DNA from: Acidiflorens sp963841945
GTDB lineage: Bacteria > Acidobacteriota > Terriglobia > Terriglobales > Acidobacteriaceae
Direction of reading: 5' to 3'
Length of the DNA: 64,000 nucleotides
NCBI GenBank assembly: GCA_963841945.1
Contig: CAWJFC010000021.1
Coordinates: forward strand, 186,001-250,000
Shown piece by piece: positions 44,953 through 54,486 of the stretch. The notes under the pieces were generated by a model. The model was not told the DNA's origin. It ran no database searches and saw nothing but the letters and a program-made list of their open reading frames with translations. Numbering within the stretch: the stretch's first letter is position 1; the number at the start of each line of letters is the position of its first letter. Position numbers and translations under genes: made by a program.

Positions 44953-47900
44953 TCAAAACCTGAATCGTGCGGTCATTGTAAGTTGCCGCATTCCACCAAC
45001 GCCCACTACCCGTCCAAAGGTGGGCGACGTGATTGAGGTGTCGAGCGAGGTGTAGTTCGGAAGGTTGAAAATGTTGGTGGCCTGCGCGCGAAACTCCAGG
45101 ACCCGCGCCTCTTTCAAAGGGACGATTTTCGTGAAAGCCATGTCGAAGACGTGCGTGGGAGGGCCGATGATGCTGTTGCGGCGGGCGTTGCCATATTGGC
45201 CGTCGGCCGGCTGGGAGAATGCGGCAGTGTTGAACCACTCGGCGATCGAGGGATTGCCGAGTGGAATGGTTTGGCCGGGAACTAAGTTGGGACGGAGGGT
45301 TCCGCTGGTTCCGGCGTTGACCTCGCCGAAGTTGCCGACCCAGCGCGGAGTGAAGGGAAGGCCGGAGGCGATGGTCCAATCGCCGCTCCATTGCCAGTCG
45401 CCGAGGATGGCGCGCCACGGGGTGTTGGCGGTGAGGAAGCGTCGGTCGTGGCCGAAGGGAAGTTCGAGGAGGTAGTCGGCGGTGAAGCGGTGAGTCTGAT
45501 TAAAACTGGAGAGGCCGCGCTCGGCGGAGAGATCGAGCGGATTCTGGGCGACGCTATTGGCGCCGCTGCCGGGCGAGGCGATGCCGCCACCAGCGCCCGC
45601 TCCGGTGCCGCCGGCTCCAAGTCCAGCGCTACCTGAACCTACCGTTGCGCCCGCACCGATGGAGGAGGCGTCGTCGATCGACTTAGAGAAGGTGTAGATG
45701 CCGCCGATGGAAAAGCCGTTGGCGAGGCGTTTGCGCAAACGGACGGAGGCGGCGTTGGCCTCCGCGTCGGCGACGGAGTTTTCGTAGGTAAAGGGCTGGA
45801 CGTTGTTAATCAGAGTGGCGAATCCGTTGGGGGTGGGGGTGCGGTTAGGATCTTCGAGTATGTCGAGCTTGGTACCCTTGGTTCCGGTGTAATCGAGGTT
45901 GAGGAGTAGTGTGGGACGAATTTGTTGCTGTATGTCGAGATTGCGAATCTGGACATAGCCGAGGCGGTAATTGGGATTGACGGCGTAACTATTGGTAATA
46001 GCGCCCGTCATCGGAGGTGGAAATCCGTTTTGCAAAGTGAGGACTCCGGCGGCTGCCTGTGACACGGTTTGCGTGTTGGTCTGGGCGGTGGAAAAGGGCG
46101 GCTGAAAGGCGAGTTGCTGGGCGATAGTCGCGTAGGCACCGGTATTGTAGTTGATGCCGTAGCCGCCGCGAATGACGGTATCGCGGAGCGGCTTCCAGGC
46201 GAACCCAAGGCGAGGAGCGAAGTTATTGCGGTCGGGGCGGATAAGACTTTCGGGAAGCGCGCCGCTGTAGGGTCCGGTCTGGCCGGGTAGGACGAGCGAC
46301 GCGGCGGGCGTTCCGATGGAAGGATTGAAAACGGCGGGCGAAAGATCGAGGTTGGCGATCTGATTCTGTAGCTCAGTGTAGGGAGAGACATACTCGTAAC
46401 GAATGCCGAAGTTTACGGTGAAGTTGCCGCGCACCTTCCATTCGTCCTGGGCGTAGAGATCCCAGTAGTGGCCGTGGAAGTGGTAGTTATCCTGACCGAA
46501 CTGGACGGCGGTCAGTTGGGGCAAGCCTAAGAGAAAGTCAGCGAAGTCAAAGCCGGTGCCGTTGATCGCCTGAGGCTGCCCGTTAACGAGCTGATAGGCG
46601 GCAGTGTTGGAGCCGGTGAAGGTGAAGGCTCCGCGGGCATTGCTGCTGGCTTCGGTATTGAGTTGCACGAAGCGGAAGTCACCACCCCAGCGCCAGGTGT
46701 GCTTGCCGTGGTTCCAGACGAGATAGTCGGAGATGGTGTAGGTCTGATTGCGGAGTAACTGCGGATTGACATCCTGCAAGCTGGCGAAGTTGGTGAAGTC
46801 CAGGCTGGGAAGGCCCCAATCGAATGGATTGGTGGAGACGCCGGTGATGCCGAGGTTACCGGTGATGTCGTCGAGGAAGGCGTAGAGATTTTGGGAGTGG
46901 GTGCGGCTGCGGTTGAAGTCGAAGCGCAGGCTGTTAGTGATTTTGCCAAAGGTACGAACGTAGCCGAGCGGGATATCGAAGTTGCGCGTGCTGGTGGTAC
47001 CGGCCACGCTGGGAAAGGGATTGGTGATGGTGGACGTGGAGCCGTGGTAGTGAAAACCGAAGGTGAGATTGTTGCGGGGAGCGCCGCGTCCACCGCCGCG
47101 ACGGCCACCGGCGGGAGCTGCGCCGAGGGTGTGATTGATGCGGACGTTGAGATCGTCACTGCTGCTGGTGGCGGAAGTTACGAAGTGGAAATTCTGGAAG
47201 TCGCCAGGCGACGGAGTGATATTGGGAGTGGGGATGTAGGGGAGCAGTCCGGTGGCAATGGGATTGAGCTGGGAGAGCATGTCATTGGCGAAAGGTGCGC
47301 CGGTGGCGGGATTGTAGATCTGGTGGATGACGTTGCCGCTGGCGTCGCGATCATTGCAGACACCGGTGGTGAATCCGGTCTGGCATAGGGCGGAGAAATT
47401 TCCCTGGCGCTGGTCGAGAGTTGGCACGATGGAAAACTGATCGAAGGGATTCTCGCCCCGGCGGCCGTTGTAGTTGACGAAGTAGAAAGTTTTGGCGCCG
47501 CCATTGAAGATGTGTGGAATGTTGAGCGGGCCGCCAACGGATCCGCCAAAGCTGTGGCGAACGTAGGAGGGATTTTCGGCAGGCTCGCCAGCGAGGGCGT
47601 AGGGCGCGGCGTTAAGAGCGGAATCGCCGATGCCATAGTAGATGGAGCCGTGGGGATGATTGACGTCGAAGCCGCGACGGCCGCGGCCTCCGCCTCCCCC
47701 GAATCCGCCTCCGCCGCCACCGAATCCGCCACCACCGCCGAAACCGCCGCCTCCACCGAAGCCTGCGCCGGAGGCTCGAGCCTCGGCGATTCTGTCCTGG
47801 AGTTGATCGCCGCTGAGGTTGTTGAGGGAGTTCGAACTGTTGCCGGAGACGGCGATGGACTCGGTGGCGCTATTGGGATCGATGCCGGGGACGGGCATGC

Positions 47901-48432
47901 CGGAAGGTACGACATCGGTGAGGGCAGTGCCGCCGCCCTCGGATGCACCCGAGTTCTCCATGGCGGAGAGATTTTGGAAGCCCCGGGATCGGGCGCCGGG
48001 CGGGCCATTGCGACCGGGCTGCGTGGAGGCGTTTTGAGTGGGCGGCTTTGATTCGTGGGATTTTGAGAGCAGGGTCAGTTCGAAGTTTGCTGGAACGCTG
48101 GGGTGGGCGGCGTCGACTACTACCGTTTGGGTAATTGGGGTGAAGGCCGTCATCTGGACTTGCACCGAGTAGGTGCCGTAGGACGGAAAAGAGGCCGAGT
48201 AACTGCCGTCTACGTCGGTCCAGACGGAGAGCTTAGTGGGCGGGGACGATGCTGCTGACGTCGACTCGAGTTTAATTACAACTGTGGCGCCAGGGATGGG
48301 CATGTTTCCGGATTTCACCAGGCCGTGGATGGTTCCGATGTTTGGGGACGGAGGCGTGGGCATCGTTTGCGCAAGGACGCATGTGATCAGCGACATGCTC
48401 ACGACTAAGATGCGATGCGGACTGTTACTCAT
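44953..48432 (-). CDS. TonB-dependent receptor-like protein with N-terminal carboxypeptidase-regulatory domain (Oar type)
   Basis: 1159 residues from the ATG at 48432, which opens the signal peptide MSNSPHRILVVSMSLITCVL. A carboxypeptidase-regulatory domain (about 30-120) has IPGATVVIKLES and TDVDGSYSASFPSYGTYSVQ. A plug-like region follows, with an uninterrupted Gly/Phe tract (GFGGGGG units, nt about 47690-47765), then RRGENPFDQFSIVPTLDQRQ and a large beta-barrel ending in ...RQLTMTARFRF, a C-terminal Phe typical of outer-membrane proteins. Such proteins are thought to import large substrates, but none is known here. No strong ribosome-binding site is seen. Confidence 0.9.
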   Translation of the reverse strand: MSNSPHRILVVSMSLITCVLAQTMPTPPSPNIGTIHGLVKSGNMPIPGATVVIKLESTSAASSPPTKLSVWTDVDGSYSASFPSYGTYSVQVQMTAFTPITQTVVVDAAHPSVPANFELTLLSKSHESKPPTQNASTQPGRNGPPGARSRGFQNLSAMENSGASEGGGTALTDVVPSGMPVPGIDPNSATESIAVSGNSSNSLNNLSGDQLQDRIAEARASGAGFGGGGGFGGGGGFGGGGGGFGGGGGRGRRGFDVNHPHGSIYYGIGDSALNAAPYALAGEPAENPSYVRHSFGGSVGGPLNIPHIFNGGAKTFYFVNYNGRRGENPFDQFSIVPTLDQRQGNFSALCQTGFTTGVCNDRDASGNVIHQIYNPATGAPFANDMLSQLNPIATGLLPYIPTPNITPSPGDFQNFHFVTSATSSSDDLNVRINHTLGAAPAGGRRGGGRGAPRNNLTFGFHYHGSTSTITNPFPSVAGTTSTRNFDIPLGYVRTFGKITNSLRFDFNRSRTHSQNLYAFLDDITGNLGITGVSTNPFDWGLPSLDFTNFASLQDVNPQLLRNQTYTISDYLVWNHGKHTWRWGGDFRFVQLNTEASSNARGAFTFTGSNTAAYQLVNGQPQAINGTGFDFADFLLGLPQLTAVQFGQDNYHFHGHYWDLYAQDEWKVRGNFTVNFGIRYEYVSPYTELQNQIANLDLSPAVFNPSIGTPAASLVLPGQTGPYSGALPESLIRPDRNNFAPRLGFAWKPLRDTVIRGGYGINYNTGAYATIAQQLAFQPPFSTAQTNTQTVSQAAAGVLTLQNGFPPPMTGAITNSYAVNPNYRLGYVQIRNLDIQQQIRPTLLLNLDYTGTKGTKLDILEDPNRTPTPNGFATLINNVQPFTYENSVADAEANAASVRLRKRLANGFSIGGIYTFSKSIDDASSIGAGATVGSGSAGLGAGGTGAGAGGGIASPGSGANSVAQNPLDLSAERGLSSFNQTHRFTADYLLELPFGHDRRFLTANTPWRAILGDWQWSGDWTIASGLPFTPRWVGNFGEVNAGTSGTLRPNLVPGQTIPLGNPSIAEWFNTAAFSQPADGQYGNARRNSIIGPPTHVFDMAFTKIVPLKEARVLEFRAQATNIFNLPNYTSLDTSITSPTFGRVVGVGGMRQLTMTARFRF

Positions 48433-48705
48433 TTTTGATGGGCTGCGATGGATGATAGCGGGATCGGGAGTGGTGGGGTGTAAATTTTTGTCGGTTGGCG
48501 AGGCATGGTGATGAGGAACCGCGGTTCTGGCGGCTTTGCGGTTTTCGCGCTTTGCGGTCGCGCTTTGCCGATGGCGGGCGCCAAAATGCCCAATGTGGGC
48601 GCAGCGAAGTAAAGATTCGTAAAAGCGCTCTTGGAGACGCAACTCCGGGATCATAATGACGTTCATACATCTAGCCAATTCGATCTTTAAACAGGAGAAA
48701 ACACT

Positions 48706-49152
48706 ATGTTCAAGCAGTCCTTGCTCGCGCTGGCACTGGCGGGAGCGATTTACGCGGTGCCGGCGATGGCACAGAATTCGGCGCCGAGCGCGCCGCCCGC
48801 CGATCAGCAGATGCAGAACGGCGGCGAAATGCATCACCACGGACCGATGATGGATCCGGTGAAGCGCACGGAGCACCTTACCAAGAAACTCGACCTGACG
48901 GCCGACCAGCAGACAAAGGTTCTGGAGATCTTCAAGACCGAACAATCACAGGCGCAGTCGATGATGAACGATTCGTCAATGTCGCGCGATGACCGGCACG
49001 CGAAGATGGCGGAAATGCACAAAACCAGCGACGACCAGGTGCGCGCGTTGCTCGATCCAACCCAGCAGAAGAAGTGGGACGAGATGCAGAGCCAGCGTGG
49101 ACAGTGGGGCGGGCATCACAGAGACGGACAGGCCAAACCGGACCAGCAGTAA
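48706..49152 (+). CDS. Periplasmic LTxxQ-motif protein (Spy/CpxP-like)
   Basis: 148 residues from the ATG at 48706, with CAGGAG about 8 nt upstream. The signal peptide is MFKQSLLALALAGAIYAVPA...MAQ. A His/Met-rich linker (MHHHGPMMD) precedes LDLTADQQTKVLEIFKTEQS, which has the LTxxQ motif, and a second, weaker LLDPTQQKKWDEM. The protein is mostly helical. Spy and CpxP are periplasmic chaperones or stress regulators; metal binding by the His/Met cluster is possible. The C-terminus is Gly/His/Gln-rich. No CpxAR-type system is adjacent. Confidence 0.85.
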   Translation: MFKQSLLALALAGAIYAVPAMAQNSAPSAPPADQQMQNGGEMHHHGPMMDPVKRTEHLTKKLDLTADQQTKVLEIFKTEQSQAQSMMNDSSMSRDDRHAKMAEMHKTSDDQVRALLDPTQQKKWDEMQSQRGQWGGHHRDGQAKPDQQ

Positions 49153-49356
49153 CCGGGCCAGCAGTAAAAGGAAGCAGGCAGCATGGGCATTGAGCGGCGG
49201 ACGGGTCACTCTGTCCGCTTGCTTTTTGCGCGCCTATCGCGTCTTCACCGCGGCGAATCAAGCGGATATCGGCCGGATGCTTTAGGATAGTTTTGCGCTT
49301 GCTCACCGTCGGTTGCGAAAGTTCGCCGCGCGCGGGTTGCAGCGCCGACCTCAACC

Positions 49357-49641
49357 GTGCGAATCCTCGGAGAAGCCGCCAGGTATTTTCTAATCAGCAT
49401 GGTCATTCTTTATGCGCTCGACTTTGCCGTGTTTCATGTCCGGCAACTGCGCGGGTCGGGAATGAGCACGGTGGCTATCGATCAATTTCTGGCTACTCCA
49501 CTGAAGGGAAATAAAGCGGAGTACGATTATCTGGGAACGACGAACCAGACGTGCTCAAGTACGGCGTTTCCGCAATATGCGGCGTCGAATTGGAATCTGC
49601 CTTGCTGGTATTTGCGGCGGCATAATGCGACATGGCAGTAG
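49357..49641 (+). CDS. Small membrane-anchored conserved-looking protein
   Basis: 94 residues from a GTG start. One N-terminal membrane helix (ARYFLISMVILYALDFAVF) is followed by VRQLRGSGMSTVAIDQFLAT, then PLKGNKAEYDYLGTTNQTC, with two cysteines near the end (QTCSSTAFPQYA and LPCWYLRRH). I recall close relatives of this pattern in Acidobacteria but no function. It lies about 100 nt before ppk1 on the same strand. Confidence 0.68.
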   Translation: MRILGEAARYFLISMVILYALDFAVFHVRQLRGSGMSTVAIDQFLATPLKGNKAEYDYLGTTNQTCSSTAFPQYAASNWNLPCWYLRRHNATWQ

Positions 49642-49745
49642 CGCCGACCGTGAGGCCGCCCCGGAAGCAGGCCTGGAAGAAAAGCTCACCTTTCATCGCC
49701 CGTTAACACTTGGCGAAAGTCCTCTAGTAAACTAGGTATTCCTGA

Positions 49746-52013
49746 ATGGCCTCCACAGAGACCGTCACACCTAAATCCGAAGGTAGCGGCACGCGGCGCA
49801 AGCGGCGGGTTGCGCCTGCCGCGACTAAGACTGCGACGAACAAAAACAAGCCTGCGATGATCACGCCTGCGTCGAATAATGGCCAGCCGGCGGCAACAGC
49901 GGTTGAACTCGACGATCCCTCGCTTTATTTAAATCGCGAACTGAGCCTGCTGGCGTTTCAGGCACGGGTGCTTGAAGAGGCGCAGGACGAACAGAATCCG
50001 CTGCTGGAGCGGCTTAAGTTCCTGTCGATCGTGGGATCGAATCTCGACGAGTTTTTCATGGTTCGGGTGGCGGGACTGAAGAGCCAGTTGGAGAGCGGGG
50101 CGCTGGAATCGGGGCCGGATGGCATGGCGCCGGCGCAGGAGTTGATCGCGATCCACGAGCGCGTGACGCAGCTTTATAAGGCGGGACAGGATTGCCTCCG
50201 GTTGCAGCTTCTGCCGCAACTGAAGAAAGAAGGCATTCACGTACTGGAGTATGCGCATTTGACGGAGGCGCAGACGGCGGCGGCGAACCGCTATTTTTCG
50301 GAGACGGTATTTCCGACACTCACGCCGCTGGCGTTCGATCCGGGACGGCCGTTTCCGCATATTTCAAACCTTAGTCTGAATCTGGCGGTTTTGATTCGCG
50401 ACAACCAGGGAATGGAACACTTTGCGCGCGTGAAGGTTCCGGACAGCCTGCCGCAACTGGTGAATCTTGCGGAGGTGCAAAAAGACTCCAAGAAAGATTC
50501 GAAGACGAAAGCGAAGGCCGCGCCGAAACCGATGCACTTTGTGTGGCTGGAGCAATTGATCATCCATAACCTGCAGGCACTATTTCCAGGGATGGAGGTG
50601 CTGGAGGCGCATCCGTTCCACGTGACGCGAGACGCGGAGACCGCGATTCAACAGCTGGAGGCGGGCGATCTGCTGGAGTCGGTGGAAGAGGGCGTGTGGC
50701 AGCGGCGGTTTGCGGACGTGGTGCGCATGGAAGTGAATCACAACATGCCGGCCGAGATTCTGGAGATTCTGCTGAAGAATCTGGAACTGGAGCGCGAGGA
50801 CGTTTACAAGATCAACGGACCGCTGGCGCTGGTGCGGCTGAAGAATTTGCTGTCGATCGACCGGCCGGATTTAAAAGACAAACCCTTTGTGCCGAGTGTC
50901 CCGCCCGCATTGCAACCACAGGAAGAAGGCGACGATATTTTTTCCGCGATCCGGCGGCAGGACGTGCTGCTGCACCATCCGTTTGATTCGTTCCAGCCGG
51001 TGGTGGCGTTTCTGCAAAAGGCGGCGCGCGATCCGAAGGTGTTGGCGATCAAGATCACGCTCTATCGCGTGGGACGCAATGCGCCGGTGGTCGAGGCTTT
51101 GCTGGAGGCGATCGAGAACGGCAAGCAGGTGGCGGTGCTGGTGGAGCTGAAGGCGCGGTTCGATGAGGAGAGCAACATCGAATGGGCGCGAAAGCTGGAG
51201 CGTGAAGGCGTACACGTGGTATATGGGCTGATGAATCTGAAGGTGCATTGCAAGGCGGCGCTGGTGGTGCGGCAGGATGTGGATCGCATCCGGCGTTACG
51301 TGCACGTTTCGACCGGCAACTACAACTCGCTGACCGCGCAGCTTTACACCGACATCGGAATGCTGACTTGCGATGAGGAGATCGGCGAAGACATCACCGA
51401 CCTGTTTAATTACCTGACCGGATATTCGGCGAAGGCGGAATATCGGAAGCTGCTGATTGCGCCAGTGAACTTGCGGGCGGAACTCGAAGAGCTGATCCGC
51501 CGGGAGATTGAACATCAGAACAAAGACGGCAACGGGCATTTGATTTTCAAGATGAATGCGCTGGTGGACCGGCGGATGATTCAGCTTTTGTATGAGGCGT
51601 CGCAGGCGGGCGTGAAGGTGGACTTGCTGGTGCGCGGAATCTGTTGCCTGCGGCCGGGGATTCCGGGCGTGAGCGAGAATATTCGGGTGACGAGCATTGT
51701 GGGGCGATTCCTGGAGCACAGCCGCATTTTCTATTGCCGGAATAATGGGAAAGATGAGATCTACCTGGGCAGCGCGGACATGATGCCGCGCAATTTGAAC
51801 CGGCGGGTGGAACTGGCATTTCCGGTGCAGGATCCAAAACTGGTGCGCTATCTGCGCGATGAGGTGCTGGCGACGTATCTGAGGGATGTGGTGAAGGCGC
51901 GGCACATGAATTCGGATGGAACGTACTCGCGCGATCCACGGCACACGCACCGGCGCGAACTCAACAGCCAGGAATGGTTTATCAAGCAAGCTACTCAGCG
52001 GGCGCAGGACTGA
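49746..52013 (+). CDS. ppk1: Polyphosphate kinase 1
   Basis: 755 residues, ~60 more than E. coli PPK, from an N-terminal basic, low-complexity extension (about 1-50). The catalytic core begins LYLNRELSLLAFQARVLEEA. His501 in NLKVHCKAAL and His658 in EHSRIFYCRNN are 157 residues apart, the same distance as His435 and His592 in E. coli PPK; the first is the phosphorylated residue in that enzyme. The enzyme moves the gamma-phosphate of ATP to a growing polyphosphate chain. A Lys-rich insert lies at about 245-260. No ppx or phosphate-regulon gene is adjacent. Confidence 0.96.
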   Translation: MASTETVTPKSEGSGTRRKRRVAPAATKTATNKNKPAMITPASNNGQPAATAVELDDPSLYLNRELSLLAFQARVLEEAQDEQNPLLERLKFLSIVGSNLDEFFMVRVAGLKSQLESGALESGPDGMAPAQELIAIHERVTQLYKAGQDCLRLQLLPQLKKEGIHVLEYAHLTEAQTAAANRYFSETVFPTLTPLAFDPGRPFPHISNLSLNLAVLIRDNQGMEHFARVKVPDSLPQLVNLAEVQKDSKKDSKTKAKAAPKPMHFVWLEQLIIHNLQALFPGMEVLEAHPFHVTRDAETAIQQLEAGDLLESVEEGVWQRRFADVVRMEVNHNMPAEILEILLKNLELEREDVYKINGPLALVRLKNLLSIDRPDLKDKPFVPSVPPALQPQEEGDDIFSAIRRQDVLLHHPFDSFQPVVAFLQKAARDPKVLAIKITLYRVGRNAPVVEALLEAIENGKQVAVLVELKARFDEESNIEWARKLEREGVHVVYGLMNLKVHCKAALVVRQDVDRIRRYVHVSTGNYNSLTAQLYTDIGMLTCDEEIGEDITDLFNYLTGYSAKAEYRKLLIAPVNLRAELEELIRREIEHQNKDGNGHLIFKMNALVDRRMIQLLYEASQAGVKVDLLVRGICCLRPGIPGVSENIRVTSIVGRFLEHSRIFYCRNNGKDEIYLGSADMMPRNLNRRVELAFPVQDPKLVRYLRDEVLATYLRDVVKARHMNSDGTYSRDPRHTHRRELNSQEWFIKQATQRAQD

Positions 52014-52257
52014 GATGGGAGCGACCGCGTGGAATCTAAGGCTGCTGATGTAGGGTTTTGCCCTTAGTTCTCTGTTTTGTCTGCATATATCTCTCGTTAT
52101 TTTGTCTGCCTTCCGTCTGCAAAGAAATCCTCCGGCATCAGGTTTCCGGCATCAAAGTCCGCGGGCGCGCGGACCAAGAGTGCTCGCGCCCCAGCAACTT
52201 CCAGGCGGCTGTCGTGTTCTTAACTTAGTCCGGTGGACGACAGTTCGGTGGACGACG

Positions 52258-53712
52258 ATGTTCCTTCGGCGTAACAGCTGTTCCCTTGGCGGGCTGGTCG
52301 TGCTGGCAGCGCTGGTTGCCTGCGCGTCGCTGGCGCACGCCTCGGCGATGCTGCTTTTGGAAGAGCCTTACGGACACATGGGATTTTTCACCGGGACTGG
52401 GCATGCAGCAGTGTATCTGCCGGATGTGTGCGCGGACGATCCGCGAGTGTTGCGGTTGTGCGAGCCGGGCGAAACAGGAGTGGTGCTGAGCCGTTACGAT
52501 CACGTCGGGGGATATGACTGGCTGGCGATTCCGCTCATTCCATATCTCTACGCGGTGGAACGGCCAGAGGATATTCCGCTGTTTGCGGATGCGAAGCTGG
52601 TGGCGTTTTTGCGTGACAGCTATCGCCGGAAGCATCTGCAAGAGATTGTGCCTAACAATGCGGACGGTTCGACTCCGGCGGGGAATTGGTATCAGCTGAC
52701 AGGCTCGTCTTACGACCGCACGATCTACGGCTTTGAAGTGGAGACCACGCCGGAGCAGGATGCGGCGCTGATCCGCAAATTGAATTCATCGCCGAACCGA
52801 TCGCATTTTCATCTGCTGTCGCGCAACTGCGCGGACTTCGCCAAGGAGATCATCAACTTTTACTACCCGAAGATGCTGCATCGGAGCGTGGTAGCCGATG
52901 TTGGCATCACCACGCCGAAGCAGATTTCGAAGATGCTGGTTGCGAAGATGGCGCGCTTGAATGCGGGGCACACGGAGGCTGCGCTAACGCGGCTGGTGAT
53001 TGCGCAGGTGCCGGGGAGCATGCCGCGGAGCGCGAGTCCGAAGGGCGTGGTCGAGTCTTTTTTGAAATCGAAGAAATACATTGTGCCGAGTGCGATCGCC
53101 AGCCCGATCTTTGCCGGGTGCGTGTTCGCGGTCTATGTGGGAACGGGCGCGGGGCATTTTCAGCCTGACCGCGATGCAATGGTTTTTAATCCGGGGAGCG
53201 ATCCGGAGCCTCCAATGTCGCGGACCGATCGCAAGGCCTATGAGCGCAAGCTGAAAGGGCTGCTGGCGGAATCCGACCCGGCAGTAGCGCACGCGCAGGC
53301 GGATAAGACATGGGAACGGCTGCAAGCGAAGGCGCGCAAGGGATTCGACGATCAGGATGCGCCAGTGCTGGAGATGCAGGTCGGGACGAGGACGGTGAGA
53401 GTGGGAGTTTCCGCGGAGAACATCCTGAGCGGGGAGACGCCGACGGAGCTGGTGCAACAGATTTTGGCGGCTCGTCTCCGTGCGGAGCTGTGGCATGCGC
53501 CGCCCAAGGGGATCTCGCAGGCCGAACTGGCGCGCGACTGGCAGTTGCTTGAAAAGAGCATGAGCCAGGCGGCGATGGCGCGCCTACAACCGGCATTGCG
53601 GGAGACGAGCGAACCGGAGGAGGTTGGCGGGCTCGATGCGGCAGCTGGGGGAGATATGTTTCTGAATGCCGCGGCGCGCGAGGGCAGGCATCGGCGGGCG
53701 GAGGGGCCTTAG
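52258..53712 (+). CDS. Exported protein with a papain-like His...Asn-Cys pattern (LRAT/permuted NlpC-P60 or DUF4105-like)
   Basis: 484 residues from the ATG at 52258, which opens a signal peptide (MFLRRNSCSLGGLVVLAALV...AHA). The first domain has GHMGFFTGTGHAAVYLPDV with His49 and, far downstream, HLLSRNCADFAKEIINFYYP with Cys191. A histidine before an NC motif is typical of permuted papain-like folds and DUF4105 proteins, suggesting a peptidase, amidase or acyltransferase. This is inferred from motifs only. One membrane helix is possible near IFAGCVFAVYVGTG. The C-terminal half (about 320-484) is charged and unfamiliar. An imperfect repeat (CGGTGGACGAC twice) precedes the start. Confidence 0.6.
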   Translation: MFLRRNSCSLGGLVVLAALVACASLAHASAMLLLEEPYGHMGFFTGTGHAAVYLPDVCADDPRVLRLCEPGETGVVLSRYDHVGGYDWLAIPLIPYLYAVERPEDIPLFADAKLVAFLRDSYRRKHLQEIVPNNADGSTPAGNWYQLTGSSYDRTIYGFEVETTPEQDAALIRKLNSSPNRSHFHLLSRNCADFAKEIINFYYPKMLHRSVVADVGITTPKQISKMLVAKMARLNAGHTEAALTRLVIAQVPGSMPRSASPKGVVESFLKSKKYIVPSAIASPIFAGCVFAVYVGTGAGHFQPDRDAMVFNPGSDPEPPMSRTDRKAYERKLKGLLAESDPAVAHAQADKTWERLQAKARKGFDDQDAPVLEMQVGTRTVRVGVSAENILSGETPTELVQQILAARLRAELWHAPPKGISQAELARDWQLLEKSMSQAAMARLQPALRETSEPEEVGGLDAAAGGDMFLNAAAREGRHRRAEGP

Positions 53713-53773
53713 TTTGACCTCTTGCCATTTCGGATGGGCGGGGACCGGCGACTCATCTGAAGCGGGCTGACGG

Positions 53774-54304
53774 CTATGTGCCTTGGATCATCTGCGCCGG
53801 AGCGCCCACTTCTACTTCTTCGCTGTTAAAGACCGCATTCGCGCCCATGTGCGCGGGGGCGATGGAGAGCAGCTGCTCTTTGCGATAGACGAGATTACTG
53901 GCGTTGAAGGTGGCGAGCTCGAAGCCGTGGCCGTGCGTGATGGCGTCGGTGGGGCAGGCCTCCACACAGTATCCGCAGAAGATGCAGCGGTTGTAATCGA
54001 TGTTGTAGACCTTGGCGTAACGCTCGGCGCCGGAGATACGCTTCTCGGCGGTGTTTTCGGCGGCCTCGATGTAGATGCAATTGGAGGGGCAGGCAGCGGC
54101 GCAGAGGAAACAGGCGACACACTTTTCCAGGCCGTTTTCGTCGCGCTGGAGGACGTGCATGCCGCGGAAACGCTCCTGGAATTTGGCGCCTTTGAGCGGT
54201 CCGGGGCCGTCGGGGTAGTTCTCGACGATGCTCGGCTGGAACATTTCCTTGCCGGTGATAATCATGCCCTGGGCGATGGCGCCGATGTTTTTGATGACGG
54301 ACAT
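53774..54304 (-). CDS. nuoI: NADH-quinone oxidoreductase subunit I (NuoI)
   Basis: 176 residues from the ATG at 54304 with AGGAGG just upstream. Two 4Fe-4S motifs are intact: CVACFLCAAACP and CIFCGYCVEACP. The chain opens with GMIITGKEMFQPSIVENYPD and a RFRGMHVLQRDENG block typical of NuoI. The subunit carries electrons from the peripheral arm of complex I towards the quinone site. No other nuo genes are within 10 kb on either side. The gene is therefore isolated, although it looks complete. Confidence 0.95.
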   Translation of the reverse strand: MSVIKNIGAIAQGMIITGKEMFQPSIVENYPDGPGPLKGAKFQERFRGMHVLQRDENGLEKCVACFLCAAACPSNCIYIEAAENTAEKRISGAERYAKVYNIDYNRCIFCGYCVEACPTDAITHGHGFELATFNASNLVYRKEQLLSIAPAHMGANAVFNSEEVEVGAPAQMIQGT

Positions 54305-54486
54305 TGCCTCCTAAGTATAGCTGATGACGGTTGCCAGTTCCCAGTTCCTGGTTCTCAGGTGTCAGCTCTCAGTTCCCAGACTGGATACTTCGGTTGGGGG
54401 CACTTTTGTAGACGCTTATTCAGTTTGGAATCACATACCTGGGCCGGTTTGTTTAGTACTTTCGGGCAGGGTGGATTTCATTGGCT

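Noticed and set aside
54310..54390. CRISPR-like short repeats (CAGTTCCCAG, CTCAGTTC)
   Set aside because: These are short, irregular repeats without spacers of constant length; similar runs at 59064-59085 suggest simple intergenic low-complexity sequence.
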